This document shows positions 16,491 to 24,666 of a DNA stretch of 64,000 nucleotides, in pieces. Position 1 is the first letter of the stretch, and each line of letters opens with the position of its first letter. A program made the translations under genes and the position numbers. The stretch spans positions 1-64,000 of the forward strand of contig CAVWKS010000026.1 in the NCBI GenBank assembly GCA_963755635.1, written 5' to 3'. This stretch comes from AC-32 sp963755635. Its GTDB lineage: Bacteria; Actinomycetota; Thermoleophilia; Gaiellales; Gaiellaceae. A model generated the notes under the pieces. That model saw nothing but the letters and a program-made list of their open reading frames with translations. It was not told the DNA's origin and made no database searches.

Positions 16491-16530
16491 GATACTTGAA
16501 TACGCAGATACTTGATCAACTCAAGTATCT
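16491..16530. promoter_or_regulatory. Palindromic MarR operator in a divergent promoter
   Basis: A perfect inverted repeat, AGATACTTGA (16506-16515) and TCAAGTATCT (16521-16530), is separated by 5 bases. An extra half-site GATACTTGA lies at 16491-16499. The element is centred about 30 bp before the ABC gene ATG and just upstream of the MarR start, the usual place for an autoregulated MarR operator. It is AT-rich against its surroundings. Binding is inferred from symmetry and location. Confidence 0.8.
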
Positions 16531-16547
16531 GCTGCTAACGTTCGCGC

Positions 16548-17546
16548 ATGGCCGAGTATGCAATCGAGGCTGAGGATCTCGTGCGGCTCTTCAAGAAAGG
16601 CCCGCGCGCGGTCGACGGAATCGACCTCGCCGTCGCGCCCGGCGAGATCTACGGCTTCCTCGGCCCGAACGGCGCCGGCAAGTCGACGACGGTGCTGATG
16701 CTGACGACGCTGCTCCCGCCGACCGCCGGGACGGCGCGGGTCGGCGGCTTTGACGTGGTGCACGAGGGGCCGCGGATCCGGTCGATCATCGGCGCGGCGC
16801 TGCAGGAGGCGGCGCTCGACCCGCTGCTGACCGGTCGTGAGCACCTGCGGCTGCAGGCCTCGCTCCAGGCGCTGCCGCGCGACATCCGCAGCAAGCGCAC
16901 CGACGAGCTGCTCAGGCGCGTGGGCCTCACGGAAGCCGCCGACCGCAAGGTGAAGGGCTACTCCGGCGGGATGAAGCGCCGGCTCGACCTGGCGATGGCG
17001 CTCGTCCACTCCCCGCGGATCCTCTTCCTCGACGAGCCGACGACCGGCCTGGACATCCAGAGCCGGACTGCGCTCTGGGAAGAAGTCGAGCGACTGGCCC
17101 GCGACGACGGCGTCACCGTCTTCCTGACGACCCAGTACCTCGAGGAGGCGGACGTCCTCGCCGACCGCGTCGGGATCATCGACCACGGCAAGATCGTGGC
17201 GGAGGGAACGACCCAGGAGCTGAAGGCGAGCGTCGGCCGCCCGACCGTCGAGGCGGTTCCCGCCGACCCGGCCGACCGCGAGCGGTTCGCCGCGATCCTC
17301 GCGCGCTTCGGCGAGCCGTGCGGCTCGGAGCACGGCGTTGCCGTCCGGCTGCGCTCCGGCGAGGCCGATCTGGCCGGGATCGTGCGCGCGCTCGACTCCG
17401 AGCACCTCAAGGTCGAGCAGCTGCAGCTGCACCAGCCGTCGCTCGACGACGTCTTCCTTGCCAAGACCGGCCGCACGCTCGAGGGCGCCGCCGAGGAGGA
17501 GGAAGAAGGGCGTCCGAGCGGCGGGCTGGCCATGGAACCCGCATGA
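16548..17546 (+). CDS. ABC transporter ATP-binding protein, DrrA-like efflux family
   Basis: A 332-aa nucleotide-binding subunit of a drug/lipid efflux ABC transporter. Walker A GPNGAGKST (39-47), the Q-loop near GAALQEAALDPLLTGREHL, the signature YSGGMKRRLDLAMAL (about 141-155), Walker B ILFLDEPTTGLD and the H-loop region LTTQYLEEAD are intact. A C-terminal domain of about 100 aa, typical of DrrA-type exporters, ends in an acidic EEEEEGR stretch. Its TGA overlaps the next gene (ATGA). Two permease genes follow, and a MarR gene with a shared palindrome lies upstream. Confidence 0.95.
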   Translation: MAEYAIEAEDLVRLFKKGPRAVDGIDLAVAPGEIYGFLGPNGAGKSTTVLMLTTLLPPTAGTARVGGFDVVHEGPRIRSIIGAALQEAALDPLLTGREHLRLQASLQALPRDIRSKRTDELLRRVGLTEAADRKVKGYSGGMKRRLDLAMALVHSPRILFLDEPTTGLDIQSRTALWEEVERLARDDGVTVFLTTQYLEEADVLADRVGIIDHGKIVAEGTTQELKASVGRPTVEAVPADPADRERFAAILARFGEPCGSEHGVAVRLRSGEADLAGIVRALDSEHLKVEQLQLHQPSLDDVFLAKTGRTLEGAAEEEEEGRPSGGLAMEPA

Positions 17547-18384
17547 GCGTAGGCTCGACGGAGCTCAAGAAAGAGCGGAGGCGGCGGCTTTGCCGCCGCC
17601 GGGAGCGGAAATAGGCCAGTTTGCTGACCAGGTCGTCGTGCTCGCGCGCCGCTCGGTCGTGCGCACGCTCCGGCAGCCGGCGTCGGTGATCTCGCCGCTC
17701 GTCTTCCCGTTGCTGCTGCTCGCCGTCAACTCCGGCGGCCTGAAGGCGGAGACCAGGCTGCCCGGCTTCCCGACGACCTCGTTCGTCGCCTTCGCGCTCG
17801 CGGTGCCGTTCATCCAGGGCGCGCTCTTCGCGACGATGAACGCGGGCACCGACCTCGCGCGCGACATCCAGACGGGCTTTCTGAATCGCCTCTCGCTGAC
17901 CCCGATGCGGCGCCTGGCCGTGCTCGGCGGGCAGCTCGGCGGCGTCATCACGCTCGGCCTGCTGCAGGCGCTCGTCTACGTGGCCGTCGGGCTGATCGTC
18001 GGCGTGCGGCTCGCCTCGGGCGCGGCGGGAGTCGTCGTCCTGCTCCTGTTCGCGGTCTGCGTCTCCTTCGCGTTCGGCGCGATCGGCACGTTCGCGGCGC
18101 TCCGGACCGGCTCGGGCGAGGCCGTGCAGGGCATCTTCCCGGCGTTCTTCGTGTTCCTCTTCATCTCGTCGATGAACATCCCGCGGAACCTGATGGAGAT
18201 CACGTGGTTCCGGGACGCCGCCACCGCGAACCCCGTCTCGTACCTGCTCGAGTGCGTGCGCAGCCTGATCATCACGGGCTGGGACACCCAGGCTCTGGCG
18301 CTCGGCTTCGGGATCACGTTCGCGCTCGGAGTCGTCGCGCTCGCGGCCTCCGCGTGGGCGCTGAAGGTGAGGATGGCCCAATGA
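17543..18384 (+). CDS. ABC-2 type efflux permease, first subunit (frameshifted near the N-terminus)
   Basis: A permease of about 280 aa with six membrane helices, for example VISPLVFPLLLLAVNSGG, GVITLGLLQALVYVAVGLIV and AGVVVLLLFAVCVSFAFGAI. The ABC-2 signature region SMNIPRNLMEITWFRDAATA is present. The ATG overlapping the ATPase stop (ATGA) opens a frame (MSVGSTELKKERRRR) that hits a stop after 23 codons. The permease body lies in another frame and has no good start upstream of VVVLARRSVVRTLRQPA. The span is 3n+2, suggesting one lost base near the hairpin at 17580-17600. Alternatively, translation starts at an internal GTG, about 17638. It forms the pore with the next gene. Confidence 0.82.
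17580..17600 (+). repeat. Perfect GC hairpin at the permease N-terminus
   Basis: GGCGGCGGC and GCCGCCGCC are separated by TTT, forming a perfect 9-bp stem. It sits within the first 20 codons of the permease gene, exactly where the frame appears to break. A very stable hairpin could cause sequencing error, or could affect translation of the permease relative to the ATPase. Confidence 0.6.
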
Positions 18385-18390
18385 AGACGC

Positions 18391-19149
18391 TTGGCTGTCG
18401 CGCGTGCGGTCTCGTGGCGGACGCTGCACAACGTCTTCACGAACCCGTCGCTCTTGATCCCTTCGCTGGTCTTCCCGCTTTTCTTCTTCACGGCGTTCGC
18501 GGGCGGGCTCTCCCGGGTGCGCGACGTGCCCGGGTTCCACTACACGCAGGGCTACACCGCGTTCCAGTTCGTCTTCGTGGTGCTGCAGTCCGCGGCGTTC
18601 GGCGGTGTCTTCACCGGCTTCGGGATCGCGCGCGACTTCGAGAGCGGCTTCGCGCGGCGGTTGCTGCTGGCGGCGCCGCATCGCTTCGGAATCGTGCTCG
18701 GGTACGGCTTCGCCGCGCTGGTTCGCTGGCTGACGACGGTCTCGGTTCTGACAATCGTGGCGTTCGCGGTCGGGATGCACGTCGGTGGCAGCGGGATCGA
18801 CCTGTTCGGGCTCTACACCCTCGGGCTGCTCCTGAACGTGGCGGCGCTCCTCTGGGCGTGCGGCGTGGCGATGCGCTTCCGGACGATGCAGGCCGGCCCG
18901 GTGATGCAGTTCCCGGTCTTCGTCGTCCTGTTCTTCGCGCCGGTGTACGTGCCGCTTGCCCTCTTGCGAGGCTGGGTCCACGACGTCGCCGTCGTGAACC
19001 CCGTCACGCGGGTGGTCGAGGCGGGCAGAGGCTTCCTGGCGGCGCAGCCGACCGAGGTGGCCGCGGCCTTCGGCGCCGCGATCGGCCTCGGAGTGCTCTT
19101 CCTCTGGTGGGCCGTGCGCGGCCTGCGCTCGGCCGAGGCCGCGGGCTAG
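18391..19149 (+). CDS. ABC-2 type efflux permease, second subunit (start uncertain)
   Basis: A permease of about 252 aa with six hydrophobic segments: LLIPSLVFPLFFFTAFAGGL, QFVFVVLQSAAFGGVFTGFG, LFGLYTLGLLLNVAALLWAC and others. The conserved SGFARRLLLAAPHRFGIVLG and VNPVTRVVEAGRGFL regions fit the DrrB-like family. The first in-frame start is a TTG at 18391. However, an ATG at 18381 overlaps the preceding stop (ATGA) in another frame; removing one T from CTTGG would give MKTLAVARAVSWRTL in frame (span 3n+1). One extra base here is therefore likely. It is the partner of the upstream permease and ATPase. Confidence 0.85.
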   Translation: MAVARAVSWRTLHNVFTNPSLLIPSLVFPLFFFTAFAGGLSRVRDVPGFHYTQGYTAFQFVFVVLQSAAFGGVFTGFGIARDFESGFARRLLLAAPHRFGIVLGYGFAALVRWLTTVSVLTIVAFAVGMHVGGSGIDLFGLYTLGLLLNVAALLWACGVAMRFRTMQAGPVMQFPVFVVLFFAPVYVPLALLRGWVHDVAVVNPVTRVVEAGRGFLAAQPTEVAAAFGAAIGLGVLFLWWAVRGLRSAEAAG

Positions 19150-19910
19150 GCGGCTTCGGCTTCCGCGACGGGCGCCGACTCCCGGTCCCGGGCGCGGTAG
19201 AGCGCCAGCCCCACGAGGGCGGCGACGAGCGGGATCGCGCCGGCCAGCGCGAGCGTGGTCCTCGCGCCGATCGTCGTGACGAGGACACCCCCGGTGACGA
19301 GGGCGATCAGCTCGGCGCCGTTGCGCAAGCCGTTGTAGGCGGCGAACGCGCGGCCGTGGAGCCGCGCGGGAACGCGCTCCTGGATCAGCGTCCGGGCGAG
19401 CACGTTCTTCGTCCCGTGCCCGAGGCCGCCGAAGAACCACGAGACGGCGCCGAAGGGGATCGAGAGCACCGCGGTCGGGAGCGCGAGGCCGCCGGCCTGC
19501 ACCGCGATCGCGGTGAGCGTCCCGCGCGCGCGATCGCGCACCCGCCGCGCGATCGCCACGGCGCCGACGACCATGCCGGTCGTCCAGCACGCGAAGACGA
19601 GCCCGAAGGCGAGATCCGAGGCGCCGAGGCCGTCCTTGACGAAGAAGACCTCGGCGGTGATCGACGCGCTCATGAAGAGCAGCGACACCACGGCGACGGA
19701 CAGGACGAGCGCAAGTGTTCGGTCGCGGAAGAGGACGACGATCGGCGTCCAGAGCGCGAGAAAGAGCCCGGCGACCACGAGCCCCGAGCCGTGCATCGCG
19801 CGCAAGTGCAGCGTGAGCGGCACCCAGAGCAGGAAGTCGCCCGCCGAGGAGACGCCGACCGCGCTCACGATCAGCCGGACGTCGCGTCTACGCAGGAGGC
19901 TCCCTGCCAT
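19146..19910 (-). CDS. MFS transporter with an apparent internal deletion
   Basis: A 254-aa protein resembling MFS_3-type drug exporters, which usually have about 400 aa and 12 helices. The opening (LLRRRDVRLIVSAVGVSSAG, then LLWVPLTLHLRAM) matches helix 1, and GLVVAGLFLALWTPIVV matches helix 2. The next residues, LFRDRTLALVLSVAVVSLLF, look like the start of helix 7 after the central loop. The remainder covers helices 7-12. About 130-150 aa (helices 3-6 and motif A) seem missing, with the frame kept. The ATG at 19910 is chosen; an upstream start (19952) would run into the divergent promoter. Probably non-functional unless it dimerises. Confidence 0.72.
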   Translation of the reverse strand: MAGSLLRRRDVRLIVSAVGVSSAGDFLLWVPLTLHLRAMHGSGLVVAGLFLALWTPIVVLFRDRTLALVLSVAVVSLLFMSASITAEVFFVKDGLGASDLAFGLVFACWTTGMVVGAVAIARRVRDRARGTLTAIAVQAGGLALPTAVLSIPFGAVSWFFGGLGHGTKNVLARTLIQERVPARLHGRAFAAYNGLRNGAELIALVTGGVLVTTIGARTTLALAGAIPLVAALVGLALYRARDRESAPVAEAEAA

Positions 19911-19980
19911 GCCGCCTAGTCTCGCGTGCGCCAGAGACGTTTCACTAGTCACAGCCGCGCGTGCTGCCTACGCTTGACGC

Positions 19981-20655
19981 GTGAACGAGCACGTGCTGGT
20001 CGTCGAGGACGACCCGTCCATTCGGGAAGTGACGACGCTCGGGCTCGAGCAGGCCGGCTTTCAGGTGACCTCGAGTGGCGACGGGCGCGAGGCGCTCGTG
20101 CAGTTCCGGCAGGGCGCGTTCGACCTCGTGCTGCTCGACGTGATGCTGCCCTCGCTCGACGGGTTCGAGGTGCTGCGGGAGATCCGGCACGACAACCGGA
20201 CTCCGGTCGTGATGCTCACCGCGCGCTCCGACCTGCACGACGTCGTCGTGGGGCTCGAGCTCGGCGCCGACGACTACGTCACGAAGCCGTTCGAGCTGCC
20301 GGAGCTGGTCGCCCGGATCAAGGCCGTCCTGCGGCGCTCGGCCGGCGAGCCCGGCGACGCCGTCATCCACGCGGACGGGCTCGAGATCGACCCGGCCGGC
20401 TTCATGGTGCGGCGCGGGGACGAGGAGCTCGAGCTGACCGCGACGGAGTTCAGGCTCCTGCTCGAGCTCGCGAAGCGGCCGAATCAGGTGTTCACGCGCG
20501 AGCTCTTGCTCGAGCTCGTCTGGAACTACGACTACCTCGGCGACTCCCGGCTCGTCGATGCCGCGATCCAGCGGTTGCGCGCGAAGATCGAGGAAGACCC
20601 GAGCGAGCCGAAGCTGATCCGGACGGTGCGCGGGGTCGGCTACCGCTTCGGATGA
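19981..20655 (+). CDS. OmpR-family response regulator
   Basis: A 224-aa two-component regulator. The receiver has the acidic pair in VEDDPS, the phosphoacceptor Asp53 (LLDVMLPSLDG), a conserved Thr in VVMLTARSD and the Lys in DDYVTKPFEL. The C-terminal OmpR/PhoB winged helix contains ELTATEFRLLLELAKRPNQV and the end TVRGVGYRFG. The GTG start fits the receiver N-terminus. Its stop overlaps the kinase start (ATGA). Tandem 11-bp repeats of the kind bound by OmpR/PhoP regulators occur upstream of two genes 2 and 4.6 kb downstream, so those are likely targets. Confidence 0.95.
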   Translation: MNEHVLVVEDDPSIREVTTLGLEQAGFQVTSSGDGREALVQFRQGAFDLVLLDVMLPSLDGFEVLREIRHDNRTPVVMLTARSDLHDVVVGLELGADDYVTKPFELPELVARIKAVLRRSAGEPGDAVIHADGLEIDPAGFMVRRGDEELELTATEFRLLLELAKRPNQVFTRELLLELVWNYDYLGDSRLVDAAIQRLRAKIEEDPSEPKLIRTVRGVGYRFG

Positions 20656-21968
20656 CGCTGCGGCGCCGGCTGACGATCGCGTTCGCGCTGGCCGTGGGCA
20701 TAACCGCGGTCGCGCTTGCTACCGGGTCGTACTTCGTCGTCCGGCACAACCTGCTGCGGGACTCCGTCAAGTCGTCGGCGAAGCAGGCGCGGCAGAACCT
20801 GCGGCTCGCGCCGAGCTACCTGCCCGGGCGCCCCGAGAAGCTGCTGGGGGCTTACAAGACGTCGGGCGGCTTCGAGACCGTGCTCGTCTCCGGCGGGCGG
20901 ACGTACTCGTCGTCCTTCCTCTCGCCGCGCCAGGTCCCGGCCGCGCTCCGGAGCATCGTTGCGCGCGGGCAGCTCGGCTACGAGCGCAAGACCGTCGCGG
21001 GGACGCACTACCTCGTCGTCGGCGGCCCGGCGAAGGGCGGCAGGCTCTACTTCTTCTTCTCCGAGCAGGGCCTCCGGCACGAGCTGGCGGTGCTGCGGAA
21101 CATCCTGCTGATCGGCGGCGGCCTCCTCGTCGTGCTCGCGGCGCTGGCGGGCGCGCTGTTCGCGCGGGAGGCGCTGCGCCCGGTCGCGCGGGCGAGCGAC
21201 GCGGCGCACTCGCTCGCGGAGGGCCTGCTCGAGACGCGCCTGCCGGTCGAGGGCCGGGACGAGTTCGGCGCCTGGGCGCAGGCGTTCAACGAGATGGCCG
21301 GGGCGCTCGAGACGAAGATCGAGGCGCTCTCGGCCGCGCAGGCGCGCGAGCGGCGGTTCACCGCGGACGTCGCGCACGAGCTGCGCACGCCGCTGACCGG
21401 GCTCGTCGGCGAGGCCTCGTTGCTCGAGGAGCACCTCGACCGGATGCCGCCCGAGTCGCGGCGGCCGGCGGAGCTGCTGATCTCGGACGTCGGCCGGCTG
21501 CGGGCGCTGGTCGAGGAGCTGATGGAGATCTCGCGGCTCGACTCGGGCGCCGAGAGCGTGCAGGCCGAGAGGGTCGATCTGGCCGCACTCACCCGCGCCG
21601 TCCTGCGGGCGCGCGGGTGGGACGAGCGCGTGAAGCTCAACGGGGACGAGGCCGTCGTGACGAGCGACCCGCGCCGCCTGGAACGGATCCTGGCGAACCT
21701 CGTCGGCAACGCGCTCGAGCACGGGGGCGACGGCGTGACCGTGCGCATCGGCGAGGATTTCGTCGAGGTGGCCGACCACGGCCCCGGGATCGCGCCGGAG
21801 CACCTGCCGCACCTGTTCGAGCGCTTCTACAAGGCCGATCCGTCGCGGAGCGGGCGAGGCTCCGGCCTCGGGCTCGCGATCGCGCAGGAGAACGCGCGCC
21901 TGCTCGGCGGCGAGATCGAGGTCGAGAGCGAGCCGGGCCGGGGGAGCCGCTTCACCCTTCGTTTGTAG
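20652..21968 (+). CDS. Sensor histidine kinase, HAMP-HisKA-HATPase
   Basis: A 438-aa membrane kinase. Helix 1 (LTIAFALAVGITAVALATGS, about 6-25) and helix 2 (ILLIGGGLLVVLAALAGALF, about 156-175) flank an extracellular sensor of about 125 aa. HAMP follows, with LRPVARASDAAHSLAEGLLE. The H-box is RRFTADVAHELRTPLTGLVG (phospho-His in AHELRTP). The ATP-binding domain shows the N-box NLVGNALEHGGDG, G1 DHGPGIAP, the F-box and G2 SGRGSGLGLAIAQ. It is translationally coupled to the response regulator upstream. The signal is unknown; the downstream exported propeller proteins suggest an envelope cue. Confidence 0.95.
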   Translation: MTLRRRLTIAFALAVGITAVALATGSYFVVRHNLLRDSVKSSAKQARQNLRLAPSYLPGRPEKLLGAYKTSGGFETVLVSGGRTYSSSFLSPRQVPAALRSIVARGQLGYERKTVAGTHYLVVGGPAKGGRLYFFFSEQGLRHELAVLRNILLIGGGLLVVLAALAGALFAREALRPVARASDAAHSLAEGLLETRLPVEGRDEFGAWAQAFNEMAGALETKIEALSAAQARERRFTADVAHELRTPLTGLVGEASLLEEHLDRMPPESRRPAELLISDVGRLRALVEELMEISRLDSGAESVQAERVDLAALTRAVLRARGWDERVKLNGDEAVVTSDPRRLERILANLVGNALEHGGDGVTVRIGEDFVEVADHGPGIAPEHLPHLFERFYKADPSRSGRGSGLGLAIAQENARLLGGEIEVESEPGRGSRFTLRL

Positions 21969-21970
21969 CC

Positions 21971-22014
21971 GTTACACAGCTGTTACGCGGCCGTGACGCC
22001 GGCGTTGCGCGGCG
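21971..22014 (+). promoter_or_regulatory. Four 11-bp-phased direct repeats upstream of the Kelch-like lipoprotein gene
   Basis: GTTAC, GTTAC, GTGAC and GTTGC begin at 21971, 21982, 21993 and 22004, exactly 11 bases apart, so they lie on one helix face. The last three units are nearly the same as those at 24596-24628. An 11-bp direct-repeat array is the usual binding pattern of OmpR/PhoP-type regulators such as Streptomyces PhoP. The array begins just after the kinase stop and ends 16 bp before the ATG, so it may overlap the promoter itself. Confidence 0.7.
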
Positions 22015-22030
22015 GGCGGAAGATGGGCCT

Positions 22031-23108
22031 ATGTCACACACAACGAAACTGATCCTGGGAAGCGCGCTCGTGTTCCTGCTCGCCGGCTGCGGCAGCACGA
22101 CAGAGACCTCGCAGCCGCGCAAGGCGGCGGCATGGCAGCACGTGCCGGCGGCGCCGGTGCGGATCGACGCGGATCCGGCGGCCGCCTGGACGGGGAAGGA
22201 GCTGATCGTCACCGGCCTCGGCTTCGGGCCGACCGGGAACATGATCGGCGCGAAGGACGTCGCCGCCGCGTACAACCCCTCGACGCACACCTGGCGGCGG
22301 TTGACGCCCGCGCCGAAGATGGACACGTACTGCCGCCGCGACGCGACCTGGACCGGCAAGCAGGTGCTGCTCTGGGGCTGCGGCCAGGCCGCCTTCGACC
22401 CCGCGACGAGCTCCTGGCGGATGCTCCCCAAGGCGCCGACCGGCGAGGGCTTCACCGCGTGGACGGGCCACGAGCTGATCGGCTGGGGCGGAGGCTGCTG
22501 CGGCGACGCTTCGGGCGACGGCTCCGCCTACGACCCGGCAGCGAACACGTGGCGGACGCTGGCACCCTCGCCGCTCGCGCCGTCGCAGGGCCCGCTGGGC
22601 GCCTGGACGGGACATCGACTGATCCTCGTCACCAGCGGCTACAACCCGGCGGACGACAAGCCGTATCCCGCAAGCATGGCGCGCGCCGCTTCCTACGACC
22701 CGGCGACCGACACCTGGAGCCGCCTCACGGCTCCGCCGCCCGGCGCGCTCCGCTACGGCGGCGCCGCGGCCTGGGACGGCCGCGAGCTGCTCGTGGTGGG
22801 CAACGCGAGCGCGACCCGGCACAACGCCTACGCGTACGACCCCGCGGCGAATCAGCTGGCGCCGGCTGGCGCGCCCACCCAGGGGCCTGGTCCCGGAGCA
22901 CGCGATCTGGACCGGCAGCCGGCTGATCGTTCTCGGCGGCGACGAGGTCACGCGTGCCTTTGCCTACGACCCGAAGCGCGACCGCTGGACTGCTCTGCCG
23001 AGCCCATCGCTCCAGGGGCCCGGGCAGGACGTGGCCACCTGGACAGGCCGTGAGCTGATCCTCTGGAACGGCACCGGCGCCACTGCCTACGGCCCCGCCT
23101 CCGACTAG
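22031..23108 (+). CDS. Kelch-like beta-propeller lipoprotein (frameshifted near the C-terminus)
   Basis: An exported lipoprotein of about 358 aa after repair. Signal and lipobox: TKLILGSALVFLLAGC, lipidated Cys about 20. Repeated blades follow the pattern AAAWTGKELIVTGLG ... AAYNPSTHTWRRLTPAP, with recurring WTGxELI and YDPAxxTW elements, the hallmark of Kelch/galactose-oxidase-type propellers; about six blades are visible. The final blade (IWTGSRLIVLGGDEVTRAFA, then YDPKRDRWTAL) is in another frame, joined near 22870-22890; the span is 3n+1, so one extra base is likely. No active-site metal residues are evident, so a binding role is more likely. Preceded by the 11-bp repeat array. Confidence 0.8.
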
Positions 23109-23118
23109 CGTCCGTGCG

Positions 23119-24588
23119 ATGAAGCTGCTCGGGGTGACGGTGCTCGTGCTCGCCGCCGGCGCTGCCGGCTGGTTCATCGCGCGCCGGCCGGAGCACGCGG
23201 TCTCGCTCGGCGCTCCGCCGCGGCAGGTGACGACGACAGCGACCGTCGAGCGGACGGGAGCGCTGCCGAGCAGCACCTCGTTCGCGATCTGGCTCGTGCG
23301 GAAGGGGCGGCTCGTCGAGGCGCTTCGGGCTCACCGCCGGACGCCGCGCGTGGCGACCGCCGCGCTCGACGCACTGCTCGCGGGGCCGACCGGCTCGGAG
23401 CGCTCCGACGGCTTGACGACGCAGATCCCGCCCGGCACGCGCCTCCTCGGCGTCTCGATCGCGCGCGGCGTGGCGCACGTCGACCTGAGCTCCGACTACG
23501 AGAACGCGGCCGGCTCGCACGCGCTGCAGCTGAGGCTGGCGCAGGTTGTCTACACGGCGACGCAGTTTCCGACGGTGAAAGCGGTGCGGTTCTCGGTGGA
23601 CGGGACGCCGGTCAACGTCTTCTCTGGCAGCGGGCTGGTTCTCGGGCACGCGGTCGGCCGGAGCGCGTACAGCGCCCTCGCGGCAGCAGCGCCGCTCGCC
23701 GGCAGCTGGCGGCAGCTGCCGTCCGGGCCGCCGGCTCTGAGCGCCCGCGCGAGCGCCTGGAGCGGCCGCGAGCTGCTGCTGCTCGGCCGCGCCCGCGGGA
23801 AGAACGTCTTCACGTCGTATGACCCCGCGCACGACGCCTGGCGCGGATTGCCCGCGCCTGCCGGCCGCTCGCTCCGCGTTGCGTGGACCGGACGCGAGCT
23901 GATCGCCTGGGGCACCGCTGTCTCCGCGTACCGCTCGGGCCGGTGGACGACCCTGCCCCGGCCGCCCGTCGCGGGACCGCCCCGGCTGCTCGCCTGGACC
24001 GGCCGCGAGCTGATCGGCTGGACGCCCGCAGGTGGCGCGGCCTACCGCCCCGGCAGCGGCTGGCGGCGGCTTCCGCAGGCCCCGCTGACCGGCCCCGCCG
24101 CGTGGACCGGGAAGGAGCTGATCGTCGTCTCGGGCCGCTCCGTCGCAGCGTTCACCCCCGGCCGCGGCTGGCGGCGGCTCCCGCAGTTGCCGGAAGCTCG
24201 TCGCGGGGCGAACGTCGTCTGGGACGGCTCCGATCTCCTGGTCGTCGGCGGCGACACCGCTCCGGCGCGCGGCTTCGCCTACTCGCCCGCGAGCGATACG
24301 TGGCGCGAGCTGGCGCCGGCGGACTCCGGGCGCAAGGGCGCCGCGGCGGTCTGGACCGGCTCGCAGCTGCTCCAGTGGGGCGGGCAGACCGGGAGTGCCG
24401 GCCGGCTTCTGATCCCGCCGCACGGGCTCGCCTACGACCCGAAGACGAACAGCTGGGCTCCGCTGCCGCAGGCGCCGCTCCGCGGTCGGCTCGACCCGGT
24501 CGGCGCCTGGACGGGCCGCTCGCTGCTCGTCTGGGGCGGCGACCCGGGTTTCGCCGACGGCGCCCTCTTCACGCCGAAAAGTCCGTAG
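23119..24588 (+). CDS. GerMN domain fused to a Kelch-like beta-propeller, exported
   Basis: A 489-aa protein with an N-terminal signal or anchor (MKLLGVTVLVLAAGAAGWFI). Residues about 55-180 form a GerMN domain: FAIWLVRKGRLVEALRAHRR, AALDALLAGPTGSERSDGL, and ARGVAHVDLSSDYEN followed by LRLAQVVYTATQFPTVKAVR. From about 205 onward come Kelch-like blades (ASAWSGRELLLLG, YDPAHDAWRGLP, AWTGRELIAWG, AWTGKELIVVSG) related to the upstream lipoprotein. GerMN is known from spore germination and lipoprotein LpqB-type proteins; the LpqB family also pairs GerMN with a beta-propeller and works with a two-component system (MtrAB). That parallel suggests a sensory or cell-wall role. It starts 10 bp after the previous gene. 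Confidence 0.85.
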   Translation: MKLLGVTVLVLAAGAAGWFIARRPEHAVSLGAPPRQVTTTATVERTGALPSSTSFAIWLVRKGRLVEALRAHRRTPRVATAALDALLAGPTGSERSDGLTTQIPPGTRLLGVSIARGVAHVDLSSDYENAAGSHALQLRLAQVVYTATQFPTVKAVRFSVDGTPVNVFSGSGLVLGHAVGRSAYSALAAAAPLAGSWRQLPSGPPALSARASAWSGRELLLLGRARGKNVFTSYDPAHDAWRGLPAPAGRSLRVAWTGRELIAWGTAVSAYRSGRWTTLPRPPVAGPPRLLAWTGRELIGWTPAGGAAYRPGSGWRRLPQAPLTGPAAWTGKELIVVSGRSVAAFTPGRGWRRLPQLPEARRGANVVWDGSDLLVVGGDTAPARGFAYSPASDTWRELAPADSGRKGAAAVWTGSQLLQWGGQTGSAGRLLIPPHGLAYDPKTNSWAPLPQAPLRGRLDPVGAWTGRSLLVWGGDPGFADGALFTPKSP

Positions 24589-24628
24589 CGAAACCGTTAC
24601 GTGCCCGTGACGGGCGCGTTGCGGAACG
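24585..24628 (+). promoter_or_regulatory. 11-bp-phased direct repeats upstream of the PD40 propeller gene
   Basis: GTAGC (24585), GTTAC (24596), GTGAC (24607) and GTTGC (24618) are exactly 11 bases apart. The last three units match the array at 21982-22014 in order and spacing, including shared GTTACG, CCGTGACG and CGTTGCG cores. The array begins at the stop codon of the GerMN-Kelch gene. It suggests separate control of the next gene by the same regulator, most likely the OmpR-type protein encoded at 19981. Confidence 0.7.
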
Positions 24629-24666
24629 GCGCGAGCATGTGAGGCGACATGCGAAGGAGGCTCACC

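Noticed and set aside
17407..19590. A 727-codon open frame on the - strand across the ABC permeases
   Set aside because: No recognisable domain, arginine/glutamate-rich; the + strand carries intact ABC-2 permease features.
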